From Lentzea guizhouensis (GTDB lineage Bacteria > Actinomycetota > Actinomycetes > Mycobacteriales > Pseudonocardiaceae): a stretch of DNA of 64,000 nt. Each line of letters begins with the position of its first letter. Position 1 is the first letter of the stretch. Where the stretch lies: positions 8,556,001 through 8,620,000 of the forward strand of contig NZ_CP016793.1 in NCBI RefSeq assembly GCF_001701025.1, read 5' to 3'. Below, piece after piece: positions 1 to 8,330 of the stretch. The notes below the pieces were generated by a model that was not told the DNA's origin, did not search any database, and was given only the letters and a program-made list of their open reading frames with translations. The position numbers and the translations under genes were made by a program.

Positions 1-61
1 CCCCATGAGCTTTCTTCGAAGAGAACTTAACGCGCAGGGAAGAACTCAGTGCGCGTGCCTC

Positions 62-247
62 TCAGCCGTGCGAGTGCTCATGTTCCTCCGTATGTCCCGA
101 ATCGTGCACGTGAACGTGCGTATGCGTTTCGCCGCCGTGTGTGTGGGTGTGTTCGTGCTCAACGTGATCGTGCGCGTGGTGCCCGTGTGCGTGCGTGTGG
201 GTCACGTCGCCGTGGCTGTGCTCGTGGCTGTGCACTGCGTTCGTCAT
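62..247 (-). CDS. Histidine-rich mini-protein, putative metal binder
   Basis: A 61-residue protein in which about 23 residues are His, mostly in alternating H-x-H runs (HSHEHSHG, HTHAHGHHAHDH, HVHVHD). No signal peptide or membrane segment is visible, so it is probably cytoplasmic. Such composition is typical of Ni/Zn/Co storage or chaperone tails; the metal is inference. The start is taken at ATG 247 (MTNAV) because an upstream in-frame Met only adds an Ala/Arg stretch; no strong Shine-Dalgarno precedes it. It is transcribed divergently from the solute-binding protein of a Dpp/Nik-type importer, which suggests a shared metal-linked control. It could also be a spurious frame of a repetitive stretch, but the ordered H-x-H pattern argues for coding. 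Confidence 0.6.
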   Translation of the reverse strand: MTNAVHSHEHSHGDVTHTHAHGHHAHDHVEHEHTHTHGGETHTHVHVHDSGHTEEHEHSHG

Positions 248-292
248 GCGCCGGATGCTGGCACTTGTCGGAGCAGCCCGCAGAGGTGCCAA

Positions 293-320
293 CTATTGCT
301 TATTGCAACTTCATTGCTGT
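293..320. promoter_or_regulatory. AT-rich repeat block in the divergent gap, possible operator
   Basis: ATTGC occurs three times (295, 302, 313), and TTGC-TTATT-GCAA (296-308) forms an inverted repeat. The block is clearly AT-rich against a very GC-rich background and sits between the His-rich gene and the importer. It does not match a Zur or NikR consensus that I can recall well enough to name the regulator. Confidence 0.35.
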
Positions 321-360
321 TAGCTGCACCCGGCAACACGGACACCCTGGGAGGAACTGC

Positions 361-1932
361 ATGCGCCGAACGGTTCTCGCGCTGCTGACCGTCGCTCTGG
401 TCGCCGCGTGCACGTCACCGGACGGCTCCACCACCGGCCCGGCGACCTCCATCGTGATCGGCGCGGGCAGCGAACCGGAGAACCTGAACCCGGTCCTCGG
501 CTACGCCCCCGACGGCGCCGCGAAGATCTTCGACGGCCTGGTCACCCGCGACGCCTCCCTGGCCCTGCGACCCGCACTGGCCGCCTCCCTGCCCACCGCC
601 TCCGCCGACGGCCTGACGTGGACCGCCAAGCTGCGCAGCGACATCACGTTCTCCGACGGCACCCCGCTGTCCGCCTCGGACGTCGTGTTCACCTACAAGT
701 CCGTGCTGGACAAGAAGGTGAACTCCACCATCGCCACCCGCTTCGACGCCGTCACCGACGTCGTGGCCCTCGACCAGCACACCGTCGAGTTCAAGCTCTC
801 CTACCCCTACGCCCCGTTCGGCCAGCAACTGACCCTCGGCATCGTCCCCGCCGCCCGCCTCTCCGGCGCCGACATCAACACCGCCCCCTTCAACACGGCT
901 CCCATCGGCACCGGCCCGTACACCGTCGCCGAATGGCGCAAGGGCGACCGCCTGGTCCTGCGAGCCAACGAGAAGTACTGGGCCGGCGCCCCCGCGATCA
1001 AAACGGTGACCGTCGTCTTCGTCCCCGACGACAACGCCCGCGCCACCCGCATGGCCGCCGGCGAGTTCGACGGCACCGTCCTCCCACCCAAACTGGCACG
1101 CACCTACACCGACCGCTCCGGCTACCGCGTGATCCAGAACCCGTCCGCCGACTACCGCGGCATCGGCATCCCCTCAGAACTCCCCTTCACCTCCGACCCG
1201 CGAGTCCGCCGCGCCCTGAACCTCGCGATCAACCGGCAGGCCATGATCGACGCCGTGCTGGCCGGCTCCGGCACGCCCGCTTCCTCGCCGATCTCGCCGC
1301 ACCTCTCTTCCTGGTACGACGCGTCCTCGACGTTCTCGTTCTCCGCCGACGAGGCCTCCCGCCTGCTGGACGAGGCGGGATGGCGCAAGGGTGCCGATGG
1401 GAAGCGCTCCCGCGATGGTGTCGCCGCCCGCCTGCCGATCCTGTACCCGGCGCCCGACGTGCTCCGGAAGGAGCTCGCGCTCGCTGCCGCGTCCGACATC
1501 GCGAAGCTGGGCGTCGACGCGCCGGTCGAGGCGACGACGTTCGACGTCATGCTGCAGCGGCAACGGGAAGCGGCCTCGGTGTGGGGTGGCGGCGATCCCT
1601 ACGACCCCGACACCGCGGCCTACACGCTGCTGCACTCCCGGTACGCGGGCCAGTCCGGTTACGTGAACATGACCCTGTACCGGAACTCCACTGTGGACGC
1701 ATCGCTGGACGCGGCGCGGCGGACGTTGGACCCGGCGGCGCGGAAGCAGGCCTACTTCGATTTCCAGAAGGCCTACGTGGCGGATCCGGGATGGGCGTTC
1801 CTGGTGTTCCTCGATCACACGTATGTGTTGCGGGACCGGTGGGACGGGCTGGAGAAGCAGGTTGAGCCGCACGACCACGGGTTGGTGCATGCGGTGTGGT
1901 GGAATCTCGAGCGCTGGACGCCGAAGTCGTGA
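361..1932 (+). CDS. ABC transporter solute-binding lipoprotein, family 5 (peptide/nickel type)
   Basis: A 523-residue extracytoplasmic binding protein, the capture component of a Dpp/Nik-type importer. Residues 1-20 form a lipoprotein signal with lipobox LVAAC, so it should be lipid-anchored outside the membrane. Family 5 hallmarks follow: EPENLNP near the mature N-terminus, TFSDGTPLSASDVVFTYK, and IGTGPYTVAEW. Length is normal for the family. ATG 361 is preceded by a good ribosome site (GGGAGGA). The C-terminus ends with a His-containing EPHDHGLVH segment. It heads an operon with two permeases and two ATPases. Substrate cannot be read from sequence; peptides, nickel or a metallophore are possible, the last two suggested only by the divergent His-rich gene. 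Confidence 0.9.
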   Translation: MRRTVLALLTVALVAACTSPDGSTTGPATSIVIGAGSEPENLNPVLGYAPDGAAKIFDGLVTRDASLALRPALAASLPTASADGLTWTAKLRSDITFSDGTPLSASDVVFTYKSVLDKKVNSTIATRFDAVTDVVALDQHTVEFKLSYPYAPFGQQLTLGIVPAARLSGADINTAPFNTAPIGTGPYTVAEWRKGDRLVLRANEKYWAGAPAIKTVTVVFVPDDNARATRMAAGEFDGTVLPPKLARTYTDRSGYRVIQNPSADYRGIGIPSELPFTSDPRVRRALNLAINRQAMIDAVLAGSGTPASSPISPHLSSWYDASSTFSFSADEASRLLDEAGWRKGADGKRSRDGVAARLPILYPAPDVLRKELALAAASDIAKLGVDAPVEATTFDVMLQRQREAASVWGGGDPYDPDTAAYTLLHSRYAGQSGYVNMTLYRNSTVDASLDAARRTLDPAARKQAYFDFQKAYVADPGWAFLVFLDHTYVLRDRWDGLEKQVEPHDHGLVHAVWWNLERWTPKS

Positions 1933-2120
1933 CGGGGGAACGGTTCTCGGGTAAAGGATCTTCGGCGGACGGGTCGGGCTCGGGCCCTGACCGCGGTCAG
2001 GGCGCAGCACGTCCCGAACCCGCCAGCAGCGGGAAACCTCCGGCGGGCACGGCGTTCTCAGCGCAGATGGAAACCCCGGCTCACACAGGTTCCTCGACGG
2101 ACGCGACGTTTACCCCCGCC

Positions 2121-2210
2121 ACGCGCGACTCCGCCACGTCCTCGCCCGTCACGCGCGACTCCGCCACGTCCTCACCCACCACGCAGAACTCCGCCACGAC
2201 GCCTCCCCCC
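2121..2210. repeat. Three tandem 30-bp repeats in the gap before the permease
   Basis: Units begin at 2121, 2151 and 2181, each opening with ACGCGCGACTCCGCCACG or a close variant. The first two are nearly identical, the third is degenerate. They lie in the 323-bp stretch 1933-2255 between binding protein and permease, which holds no gene I can support. The stretch is open in the permease frame and would encode a 10-residue repeat (TRDSATSSPV), but the permease has a better start downstream. Confidence 0.8.
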
Positions 2211-2255
2211 AACTCCCCTCACCCCGCGCCCCACTCCCGCACGGGTGCCCGCTCC

Positions 2256-3230
2256 ATGCCCCGCGCCCTGGCCCTGATGGCCCTCCGCCGCCTGGCCTTT
2301 GCGCTCCCCGTCCTGCTCCTCGTCAGCTTCGCCCTCTTCGTCCTCGCCAAGGCCTCCCCCTTCGACCCCGTCGAGCGCTACTTCGGCGTCCGCATCATCG
2401 GCGCCTCCCCCGAACGCGTCGCCCAGCTGCGCGCGAACTGGGGCGTCGACGAGCCCGTCCTCGCCCAGTACTGGGCCTGGCTGCGGCACGCGCTGGCCGG
2501 CGACCTCGGCGACTCCCTGTCCCTGCAGCAGCCGGTGACCGCGGTGATCGGCGACCGTCTCGGGTGGACGGTGCTGCTCGTCTCGGTCGGGTTCACGCTG
2601 GCGCTGCTGCTCGGGTTGCTGCTGGGCACGGCCGCGGCGTGGCGGCAGGGGTCGTGGCTGGACCGGGCGATCACCGGCGTGTGCTACGCGTTGGAGGCGG
2701 CGCCGGTGTTCTGGCTGGGGCTGGCGGTGCTGTACGTGTTCGCGCTGCAGTTGCGGTGGTTGCCGGGCGGTGGGGTGACCAGCGGGGCGGAGCCGGTGAC
2801 GGTTGGTGGCGTGGCGGTGCACATGGTGTTGCCGGTGGCGGTGCTGGCGGTGTCGCAGGCGCCGTGGTTCGTGTTGTTCGTGCGGCAGAACCTGTTGGAG
2901 TCGTTCACGCAGGACCACGTGATCGGGGCGCGGGCTCGCGGGTTGCCTGATCGGCTGGTGGTCACGGGGCATGCGTTGCGGACCTCCCTGCTGCCGTTCC
3001 TCACGTTGCTCGGGGCGCGGTTGCCCGAGCTGATCACGGGGGCGTTGCTGGTGGAGACGGTGTTCTCGTGGCCGGGGATCGCGCGCGCCACGGTGGAGGC
3101 GGCGTTGAACGTGGACTTCGCGTTGCTCGGGGCGTTGACCGTGATGGCGACCGGGGTGGTGTTGCTGGGGAACCTCCTCGCTGACGTCTTGTACGCGTTG
3201 GCCGACCCGAGGGTGGCGGTGGATGGCTGA
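2256..3230 (+). CDS. ABC transporter permease, DppB/NikB type
   Basis: A 324-residue inner-membrane channel subunit. The N-terminus has a first membrane helix (LPVLLLVSFALFVLA), followed by DPVERYFG, a periplasmic segment, and about five more helices. The BPD_transp cytoplasmic loop with GARARGLPDRLVVTGHALR is the EAA-type ATPase contact. ATG 2256 is chosen because the open frame extends upstream for 120 codons of repetitive Ser/Thr/Pro-rich sequence unlike any DppB N-terminus; ATG 2277 is an alternative. Its long 5' gap and the 185-bp gap to the next permease are unusual for such an operon, whose other junctions overlap. Confidence 0.88.
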   Translation: MPRALALMALRRLAFALPVLLLVSFALFVLAKASPFDPVERYFGVRIIGASPERVAQLRANWGVDEPVLAQYWAWLRHALAGDLGDSLSLQQPVTAVIGDRLGWTVLLVSVGFTLALLLGLLLGTAAAWRQGSWLDRAITGVCYALEAAPVFWLGLAVLYVFALQLRWLPGGGVTSGAEPVTVGGVAVHMVLPVAVLAVSQAPWFVLFVRQNLLESFTQDHVIGARARGLPDRLVVTGHALRTSLLPFLTLLGARLPELITGALLVETVFSWPGIARATVEAALNVDFALLGALTVMATGVVLLGNLLADVLYALADPRVAVDG

Positions 3231-3415
3231 GCGGGTGCGGGTGCGGGTGAGAGGGCTGGTGGGAGAGAAGGACTGGGCGCTGCTGCCCGCGTTTCCCTAT
3301 TTCGCGGACGAACTCGACGTGATGGTCAGGACACGAACCAGACGCCACGGGCCGAGCATCAGGACAACGATCACCCGTTTGGGTGAGGAACACCGGGAGA
3401 CAGAGGAGGCGCACC

Positions 3416-4300
3416 ATGTCTGACCTGGCCTGGCGTGCGGCTCCGCGGTCGCGGCTCACCGCGGCCAGCCCGCCGAGATCGCCTCGCTGGCGGCTCGTGC
3501 CGGCGGTGACCGTGCTGGCGGTCGTGGGGCTGGCCACCGTGATCGTTCCGCTGGTGGTCGACCTCAACGAGCAGTACGTCGACCTGGCCGTGGCCAACCA
3601 GCCGCCGTCCGCGGCGCACCTGTTCGGGACCGACGAGCTCGGGCGCGATGTGCTGTTGCGGTGTGTCTACGCGTTGCGGGTGTCGTTGACCGTCGGCATC
3701 GTGGCGGCCGTCATCTCGGCGGTGGTCGGTACCGCGGTCGGGGCGCTGGCCGGCGCGGTCGGTGGGTGGTTCGACCGGATTCTGATGCGGCTCGTGGACG
3801 CGGTCGCGTCGGTGCCGCACCTGTTGCTGGGGATCGTCATCGTCGCGATCCTGCGGCCGAGCCTCACGGCGGTGATCATCTCGATCTCGCTCACGCACTG
3901 GCTCACGTCGGCGCGGATCGTGCGGTCCGAGGTGTTGTCGCTGAAGTCGCGGCCGTTCATCGACGCGGCCATCGTCGGCGGTGCGAGCAGGATGCAGGTG
4001 CTCACGCGGCACCTGTTGCCGAACGTCGCGCCGCAGGTGTTGCTGGCGACCACGCTCATGATCCCCCACGCGGTGTGGCACGAGACGGCGTTGTCGTTCC
4101 TCGGGCTCGGGCTGCCGCCGCACGCGGCGAGCATCGGCAACATGATCAACGACGCGCAGCGGTCGTTGCTGATCGGCGGGTGGTGGATGTCGCTGGCGCC
4201 GGGGTTGTTGCTGATCATCACGACGCTGGCGGTGTCGGGGGTCAGCGGGGTGTGGCGGGACCGGTTGAACCCCAAGCGGCGCACGGAGTTGACGTGGTGA
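3416..4300 (+). CDS. ABC transporter permease, DppC/NikC type
   Basis: A 294-residue second permease of the importer. An N-terminal cytoplasmic tail rich in Arg/Pro leads into the first helix (VTVLAVVGLATVIVPLVV). The DppC signature PPSAAHLFGTDELGRDV is present, then the BPD_transp domain with the coupling loop SRMQVLTRHLLPN. ATG 3416 follows GAGGAGG at proper spacing; an upstream in-frame start at 3383 would add 11 residues without a comparable ribosome site. The stop TGA overlaps the GTG start of the next gene. Confidence 0.9.
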   Translation: MSDLAWRAAPRSRLTAASPPRSPRWRLVPAVTVLAVVGLATVIVPLVVDLNEQYVDLAVANQPPSAAHLFGTDELGRDVLLRCVYALRVSLTVGIVAAVISAVVGTAVGALAGAVGGWFDRILMRLVDAVASVPHLLLGIVIVAILRPSLTAVIISISLTHWLTSARIVRSEVLSLKSRPFIDAAIVGGASRMQVLTRHLLPNVAPQVLLATTLMIPHAVWHETALSFLGLGLPPHAASIGNMINDAQRSLLIGGWWMSLAPGLLLIITTLAVSGVSGVWRDRLNPKRRTELTW

Positions 4301-5196
4301 ACCTGGAGATCGAGCGGGTGTCGGTGCGGTTCGCGTTGCCGGGGGCGGTGGTCAACGCGGTGAGCGACGTGTCGCTCACGATCAGGCCCGGCGAGTGCGT
4401 GGCGCTGGTCGGCGAGAGCGGGTGCGGGAAGACGGTGCTGGCGAGCGCGCTGCTCGGCTTCCTGCCGGGCAACGCCGAGACCGCGGGCAGCGCGAAACTG
4501 GGTGATGTCAACCTCTTGGAAGCCACCGACCACGAACTCGCCACCAAGATCCGGGGAAGGCAGATCGGGCTCATCCCGCAGAGTCCCGCCAGCCACCTCA
4601 CGCCGGTCCGCACCGCGCGGTCGCAGCTCGAAGAAGCGGCGAAGACGCTCGGCGGCAACGCTGACAGGGCCGCCGAACGCGCTGGACTGCGCCCCGAACA
4701 CCTCGACCTCTACCCGCACGAGCTGTCCGGCGGCATGGCGCAGCGCGTGGCGAACGCCCTCGCACTCGTCGGCGACCCGTGGTTGTTGATCGCGGACGAA
4801 CCGACCACGGGACTGGACCGCGACCTGGTCGACGGGCTGCTGGAGGAGTTCCGGCGGATGGTCGACGACGGTCACGCGGTCCTGCTCATCACGCACGACC
4901 TCGAAGCCGCGCACAAGATCGCCGATCGCATCGCCGTGATGTACGCGGGCAGGATCGTGGAGCTCGGGCCGGCGCACGACGTGCTCGACCGGGCGCGTCA
5001 CCCCTACAGCCGCGGTTTGGCGGACGCGTTGCCGGACCGTGCCTTCACGCCCATTCCCGGCCTGCCGCCGCTGCTGACCGACCTGCCGGCGGGGTGCGCG
5101 TTCGCCCCTCGCTGCGAGCAGGCCACCGTGATCTGCGAGGACCGACCCGTGCTGACCGACGACCCGCACGCCGTCGCGTGCCACCGCCCGTGCTGA
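4297..5196 (+). CDS. ABC transporter ATPase, DppD/NikD type
   Basis: A 299-residue nucleotide-binding subunit. Walker A is GESGCGKT (about residues 35-42), the ABC signature is LSGGMAQRV, and Walker B is LLIADEPTTGLD followed by the H-loop THD. The C-terminus carries the oligopeptide/dipeptide extension with the CAFAPRCEQA segment and several Cys residues, a zone that can hold a metal cluster in this family. The start GTG 4297 overlaps the permease stop (GTGA), and its own stop lies inside the next ATPase gene, so the three genes are translationally coupled. Confidence 0.92.
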   Translation: MNLEIERVSVRFALPGAVVNAVSDVSLTIRPGECVALVGESGCGKTVLASALLGFLPGNAETAGSAKLGDVNLLEATDHELATKIRGRQIGLIPQSPASHLTPVRTARSQLEEAAKTLGGNADRAAERAGLRPEHLDLYPHELSGGMAQRVANALALVGDPWLLIADEPTTGLDRDLVDGLLEEFRRMVDDGHAVLLITHDLEAAHKIADRIAVMYAGRIVELGPAHDVLDRARHPYSRGLADALPDRAFTPIPGLPPLLTDLPAGCAFAPRCEQATVICEDRPVLTDDPHAVACHRPC

Positions 5197-5822
5197 GCGC
5201 GCACGACGTGACCGCCGGCTACCGGAGCCCGGTGATCACCGACTTCAGCCTCGAAGTCCACGAAGGACAGACCGTCGGGCTCGCCGGGCCCAGCGGATCC
5301 GGCAAGTCCACGATGGCCCGTGTGCTCGCGTTGCTGCACAAGCCCTTCTCCGGCACCGTGACCATCGACGGCGACACGGCCACCCGCTACCGGTTCAACG
5401 CACCCCAGCGCACCAAGATCGGCGTGTTGTTCCAGCAACCGCGGCTGTCCGTAGACCCGCGTTTCACCCTGCGCAAGGCGATCGCCGAACCGCTCAGGGA
5501 CCACGACGCCGTCGCCGAGCTCGCCGACCTGGTCATGCTCACCGAGGACCTGCTCGACCGCCGCCCGCACGAGGTCAGCGACGGCCAGTTGCAACGCGCC
5601 TGCCTCGCCCGCGCGCTCGCGCTCAAGCCGCGGTACCTGATCTGCGACGAGATGACGACCATGCTCGACGCCTCCACGACCGCGGCACTCGTCGGCGTGA
5701 TCCGCGCCTACCAGGCCGAGACGAACGCTGGCGTGCTCGCGATCTCCCACGACACCCGGCTGCTCGCCAGGTGGGCCGATCAGACCTTCAGCACCGCCTC
5801 CACGATGACGTTGTCCCGGTAG
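5178..5822 (+). CDS. ABC transporter ATPase, DppF/NikE type (short)
   Basis: Second ATPase of the importer, about 214 residues. Walker A is GPSGSGKS, the signature is EVSDGQLQRACLARAL, and Walker B is YLICDEMTTMLD. The signature and Walker B are slightly degenerate (SDGQ for SGGQ, DEMT for DEPT), as seen in NikE-like proteins. It lacks the C-terminal oligopeptide extension present in its partner. Two GTG starts (5178, 5190) are possible and both overlap the upstream gene. Its last 43 bases overlap convergently with the sortase gene on the other strand. Confidence 0.88.
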   Translation: MPPPVLSAHDVTAGYRSPVITDFSLEVHEGQTVGLAGPSGSGKSTMARVLALLHKPFSGTVTIDGDTATRYRFNAPQRTKIGVLFQQPRLSVDPRFTLRKAIAEPLRDHDAVAELADLVMLTEDLLDRRPHEVSDGQLQRACLARALALKPRYLICDEMTTMLDASTTAALVGVIRAYQAETNAGVLAISHDTRLLARWADQTFSTASTMTLSR

Positions 5823-6304
5823 CTGCCCGCGACCCGGTCGAAGTCGCCGCCGCACGTGACCAGCCGCAGCTCCGACAACGGCGTCGGCCCGTACACGCCC
5901 GCGGTCGGGAACGCCGCCTTCTGCGTCGAGTACGACTTGTGGACCACGAACGTCAGCGAGCTGCCGTCCTCACGCTCCACCAGCACCTCGGCGCCCGGCT
6001 GCAGCTCCGGCAACCGGTAGAACACGCCCGGCCCGGTCTTCGAGTCGACGTGCCCGGCGATCATCGCCGGCCCCGCGTCGCCCGGCTTCACCCCCTTCGC
6101 GTACCACCCGGCCTGATCGGCCCTGGTCGGCGGTTCGAGCGCGCCCGCACCGTCGACCTCGAGCTCCTGCAACGTCGTCTCCACGCCGATCGCCGGGATC
6201 CGCACCGTCACGGGTTCCGGCGCCTGGTCCGCGCCGGGGTCCTTGACGATGTAGATCAGCGTGACCACGATCGCCGCACCCATCACGAGTTTGGCCTTGC
6301 TCAT
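5780..6304 (-). CDS. Class F sortase
   Basis: A 174-residue membrane-anchored transpeptidase with one N-terminal helix (KLVMGAAIVVTLIYIV) and an extracellular sortase barrel. The catalytic residues are visible: His in AGHVD, Cys in RLVTCGG and Arg in GSYRDN. Class F enzymes are common in actinobacteria and cleave or attach surface proteins; some show little activity in vitro. It starts at ATG 6304, whose A is part of the stop codon of the upstream DUF4397 gene (ATGA), so that surface protein is the obvious partner even though it lacks a recognisable LPXTG signal. Confidence 0.92.
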   Translation of the reverse strand: MSKAKLVMGAAIVVTLIYIVKDPGADQAPEPVTVRIPAIGVETTLQELEVDGAGALEPPTRADQAGWYAKGVKPGDAGPAMIAGHVDSKTGPGVFYRLPELQPGAEVLVEREDGSSLTFVVHKSYSTQKAAFPTAGVYGPTPLSELRLVTCGGDFDRVAGSYRDNVIVEAVLKV

Positions 6305-7041
6305 CAGCCGTACCGGAACATGCGGCCGCGCATCGAGTACATCGCGATGCCGACGATCGACGTGATGACCAGCGCCGTCAGCCAGTCCCAGCCGCCCGCC
6401 ATGCCGCCGAACCCGGTCTCCTGCCCGCCACCGGGCACGACCTCGGCACCCTTCGCGTCCGTGCGCAGCTCGATCCGCCGGGCGCTGACCAACACCGAGT
6501 ACACGGCACCGGGCTCGATCGACACGTCGAGCTGCGTCGAGTCCTTGCCGCGGGGTAACACCTGCAAGGGGTCGTCGTCCGGCAGCAGGACCACGTAGCC
6601 GGTCGAGGTGTTCGACTGCACGTTGCGGTGGATGGACGACCCGGCCCGCACGAGGTCCATCTCGGCGTCGCCGCCGTTGATCACCCGCAGCCGCGCCTGG
6701 CCGTTGACCGGCAGGCTGACGTCGTCCTCCAGCACCTTCATCGAGCTGGCCAGGTCGACCACCGTGTACGCCTTGCCCTCGGCGGCCTGAACAGTCACCG
6801 ACCGCAACAACGGCGCGTTCGGATCGGCCGTGCGGAACTCGACGATGTGCTCGCCCGGCGCGACCCGCCGGTAGTCGTCGAGGTTCGCGTAGTCGAACGT
6901 GCCGAGCTTCGTCCCGTCCAGGCTCACCTCGACCCGCGCCTGGTCCATCGAGAAATGTCCGATGCGGATGTACGTGCCGCTGGCAGCCTGCGCCGGCGCG
7001 GCGCTCAACAGCAACAACAGCACTACGACGATCAACCGCAC
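6304..7041 (-). CDS. DUF4397 surface protein, sortase partner
   Basis: A 245-residue secreted protein. It has a Sec signal (LIVVVLLLLLSAAPAQA), then two DUF4397 beta-domains (IRIGHFSMDQARVEV about residues 22-100 and a second unit about 105-200), a Gly-rich linker, and a C-terminal helix (WLTALVITSIVGIAMY) with a basic tail RGRMFRYG. No LPXTG-like motif precedes the helix. GTG 7041 is preferred over ATG 7071 because AGGAGGT sits just upstream of the GTG and inside the longer frame. Coupled to the sortase gene. Exact role unknown; cell-surface display is likely. Confidence 0.85.
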   Translation of the reverse strand: MRLIVVVLLLLLSAAPAQAASGTYIRIGHFSMDQARVEVSLDGTKLGTFDYANLDDYRRVAPGEHIVEFRTADPNAPLLRSVTVQAAEGKAYTVVDLASSMKVLEDDVSLPVNGQARLRVINGGDAEMDLVRAGSSIHRNVQSNTSTGYVVLLPDDDPLQVLPRGKDSTQLDVSIEPGAVYSVLVSARRIELRTDAKGAEVVPGGGQETGFGGMAGGWDWLTALVITSIVGIAMYSMRGRMFRYG

Positions 7042-7114
7042 GCCAGACCTCCTCTCACCGGACGAGACCAACGGTAGCGTGTCGCACCGACAATTCCGGC
7101 CCCCTGTTTCCCGA

Positions 7115-7960
7115 TCACAACCTGCTCAGTTCCGGTCGCCCGCCTGGTCGCGTGACCGTGTCGCCCGATGCCTTGACCGCGAGCCGTGCGGCTTCATCGG
7201 GCGTTGCACCGTTGGTGAGCGCATAGGTCAGCCCCGCGATGAACGCGTCTCCTCCTCCGGTCGTGTCCACGACCTCCGCGTCACCGAGCGGCAGCACCAG
7301 CTCTCCCCCGTCCCACACGAACACGTTGCCCTCGCCGTCCACCGCGAACGCCACGAGCCCCGGCCCTTCGACCGCACGGGCGGCCTCCAGCGCGTCGTCG
7401 GTCGTGGTGATCTTGCGGCCGGTGAGCAGCTCGGCCTCCTGGTGGTCGGCCCGCAGGACGTTCGCGCAGGCCAGCAACTCTTTCGTGTGATCCTTCGGCA
7501 CGCCGTCGAGCACCACCAGCCCCCGTGCCGCCTGGGCCGCCCGCAACGTCACCTCCGCGGGCTGCTGCAGCTGGAGCACCACGGCCGCGGCACCGGTGAT
7601 CGCCTCCACCGGCAGGTCGTCGGGCTGGAGCAGCTCCGGCAGGTCCTCCAGGTAGCGCCACCCGTCCGCCACGAGGTCGACGATCAACGCGGAAACACCT
7701 CGCCGCACGACATGCGCGGTGCCGATGCCGTCCGCCGCCGCCCGCGCGACCAGCCGTTCCCCGACGTCGTCCTCCCCGACCACGCCGACCAGCTCGACCG
7801 CCGCGCCGAGCTGGGCCAGCCCGACCGCGATGTTCGCGCCCTTGCCACCGAGCATCTCCCGGCGCTGCCGGACCTGGCTCGTCCCGCCGCTGTCCGGCAC
7901 CTCGTCCACGACGAGCACGAGGTCGCGCGCTATCTGCCCCACCACGACGATGTTGTCCAC
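7115..7960 (-). CDS. PfkB-family sugar kinase (ribokinase-like)
   Basis: A 281-residue cytoplasmic kinase. The N-terminal PfkB signature MLGGKGANIAVGLAQLGA (about residues 36-53) and the C-terminal DTTGGGDAFIAGL with the catalytic Asp are complete. The overall form fits ribokinase or a related pentose/nucleoside kinase (about 290-310 residues), slightly short. Start is GTG 7960 (VDNIVVVG). It stands alone, with no sugar transporter or regulator beside it, so the substrate cannot be assigned; ribose is the default guess. Confidence 0.85.
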   Translation of the reverse strand: MDNIVVVGQIARDLVLVVDEVPDSGGTSQVRQRREMLGGKGANIAVGLAQLGAAVELVGVVGEDDVGERLVARAAADGIGTAHVVRRGVSALIVDLVADGWRYLEDLPELLQPDDLPVEAITGAAAVVLQLQQPAEVTLRAAQAARGLVVLDGVPKDHTKELLACANVLRADHQEAELLTGRKITTTDDALEAARAVEGPGLVAFAVDGEGNVFVWDGGELVLPLGDAEVVDTTGGGDAFIAGLTYALTNGATPDEAARLAVKASGDTVTRPGGRPELSRL

Positions 7961-8330
7961 GGCGGCGGGGTACCCAGTCGCACGACTCTCTGCTCACCCG
8001 TCCGAGTGCAGCAAATAGGCGCGTTGAACGGGTATGTACGAGGTCCTGTCCGTCCCTGCCTTGCACCCCTCCGCGCACTAGCTGCGACTGGCCGCCGACG
8101 AGGGGCTGTACCGGCAGATCTCGGCCCGCGAGACGTGACGCCCGCCGTGAGCTCGCGAAGGCCGGTCGAGGCGTGTTCAGCACCCGTTCCAGGAAGCGCT
8201 TCCGGGTCTCCGCGGCGGTGGCTGGGCACCCACGACGACCACCGCTACGTCCACCTGGTCGACGACGAACTGGCAATCGCAAGCAGCACAACGTGGAATT
8301 CCGCTTGCACGCCCATCGCATACTGGCCAG
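7961..8330. other. 370-bp stretch without an intact gene, probable decayed coding DNA
   Basis: No open frame here is convincing. Short coding-like tatters occur: a frame starting near 8034 (MYEVLSVPAL) hits a stop, continues as LRLAADEGLYRQISARE, and stops again near 8137; a later frame reads HRYVHLVDDELAI near 8240-8280. Codon character of these pieces resembles neighbours, so a broken gene is plausible, but I do not recognise its family. Confidence 0.35.

Noticed and set aside
5..388. Val/Cys-rich plus-strand frame across the His-rich region
   Set aside because: It is the shadow of the H-x-H codons (CAC/GTG) on the opposite strand.
2121..2210. Repeats considered as a CRISPR array
   Set aside because: The 30-bp units are directly tandem with no spacers, and no cas genes are near.
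1896..2255. N-terminal extension of the first permease
   Set aside because: It begins inside the binding-protein gene, is repetitive and Ser/Thr/Pro-rich, and lacks homology to DppB N-termini.
3223..3423. A 66-codon frame between the two permease genes
   Set aside because: It overlaps both permeases, begins with an Arg/Val repeat, and resembles nothing; the space is better read as an untranslated gap, though LLPAFPYFADELDVMV looks faintly gene-like.
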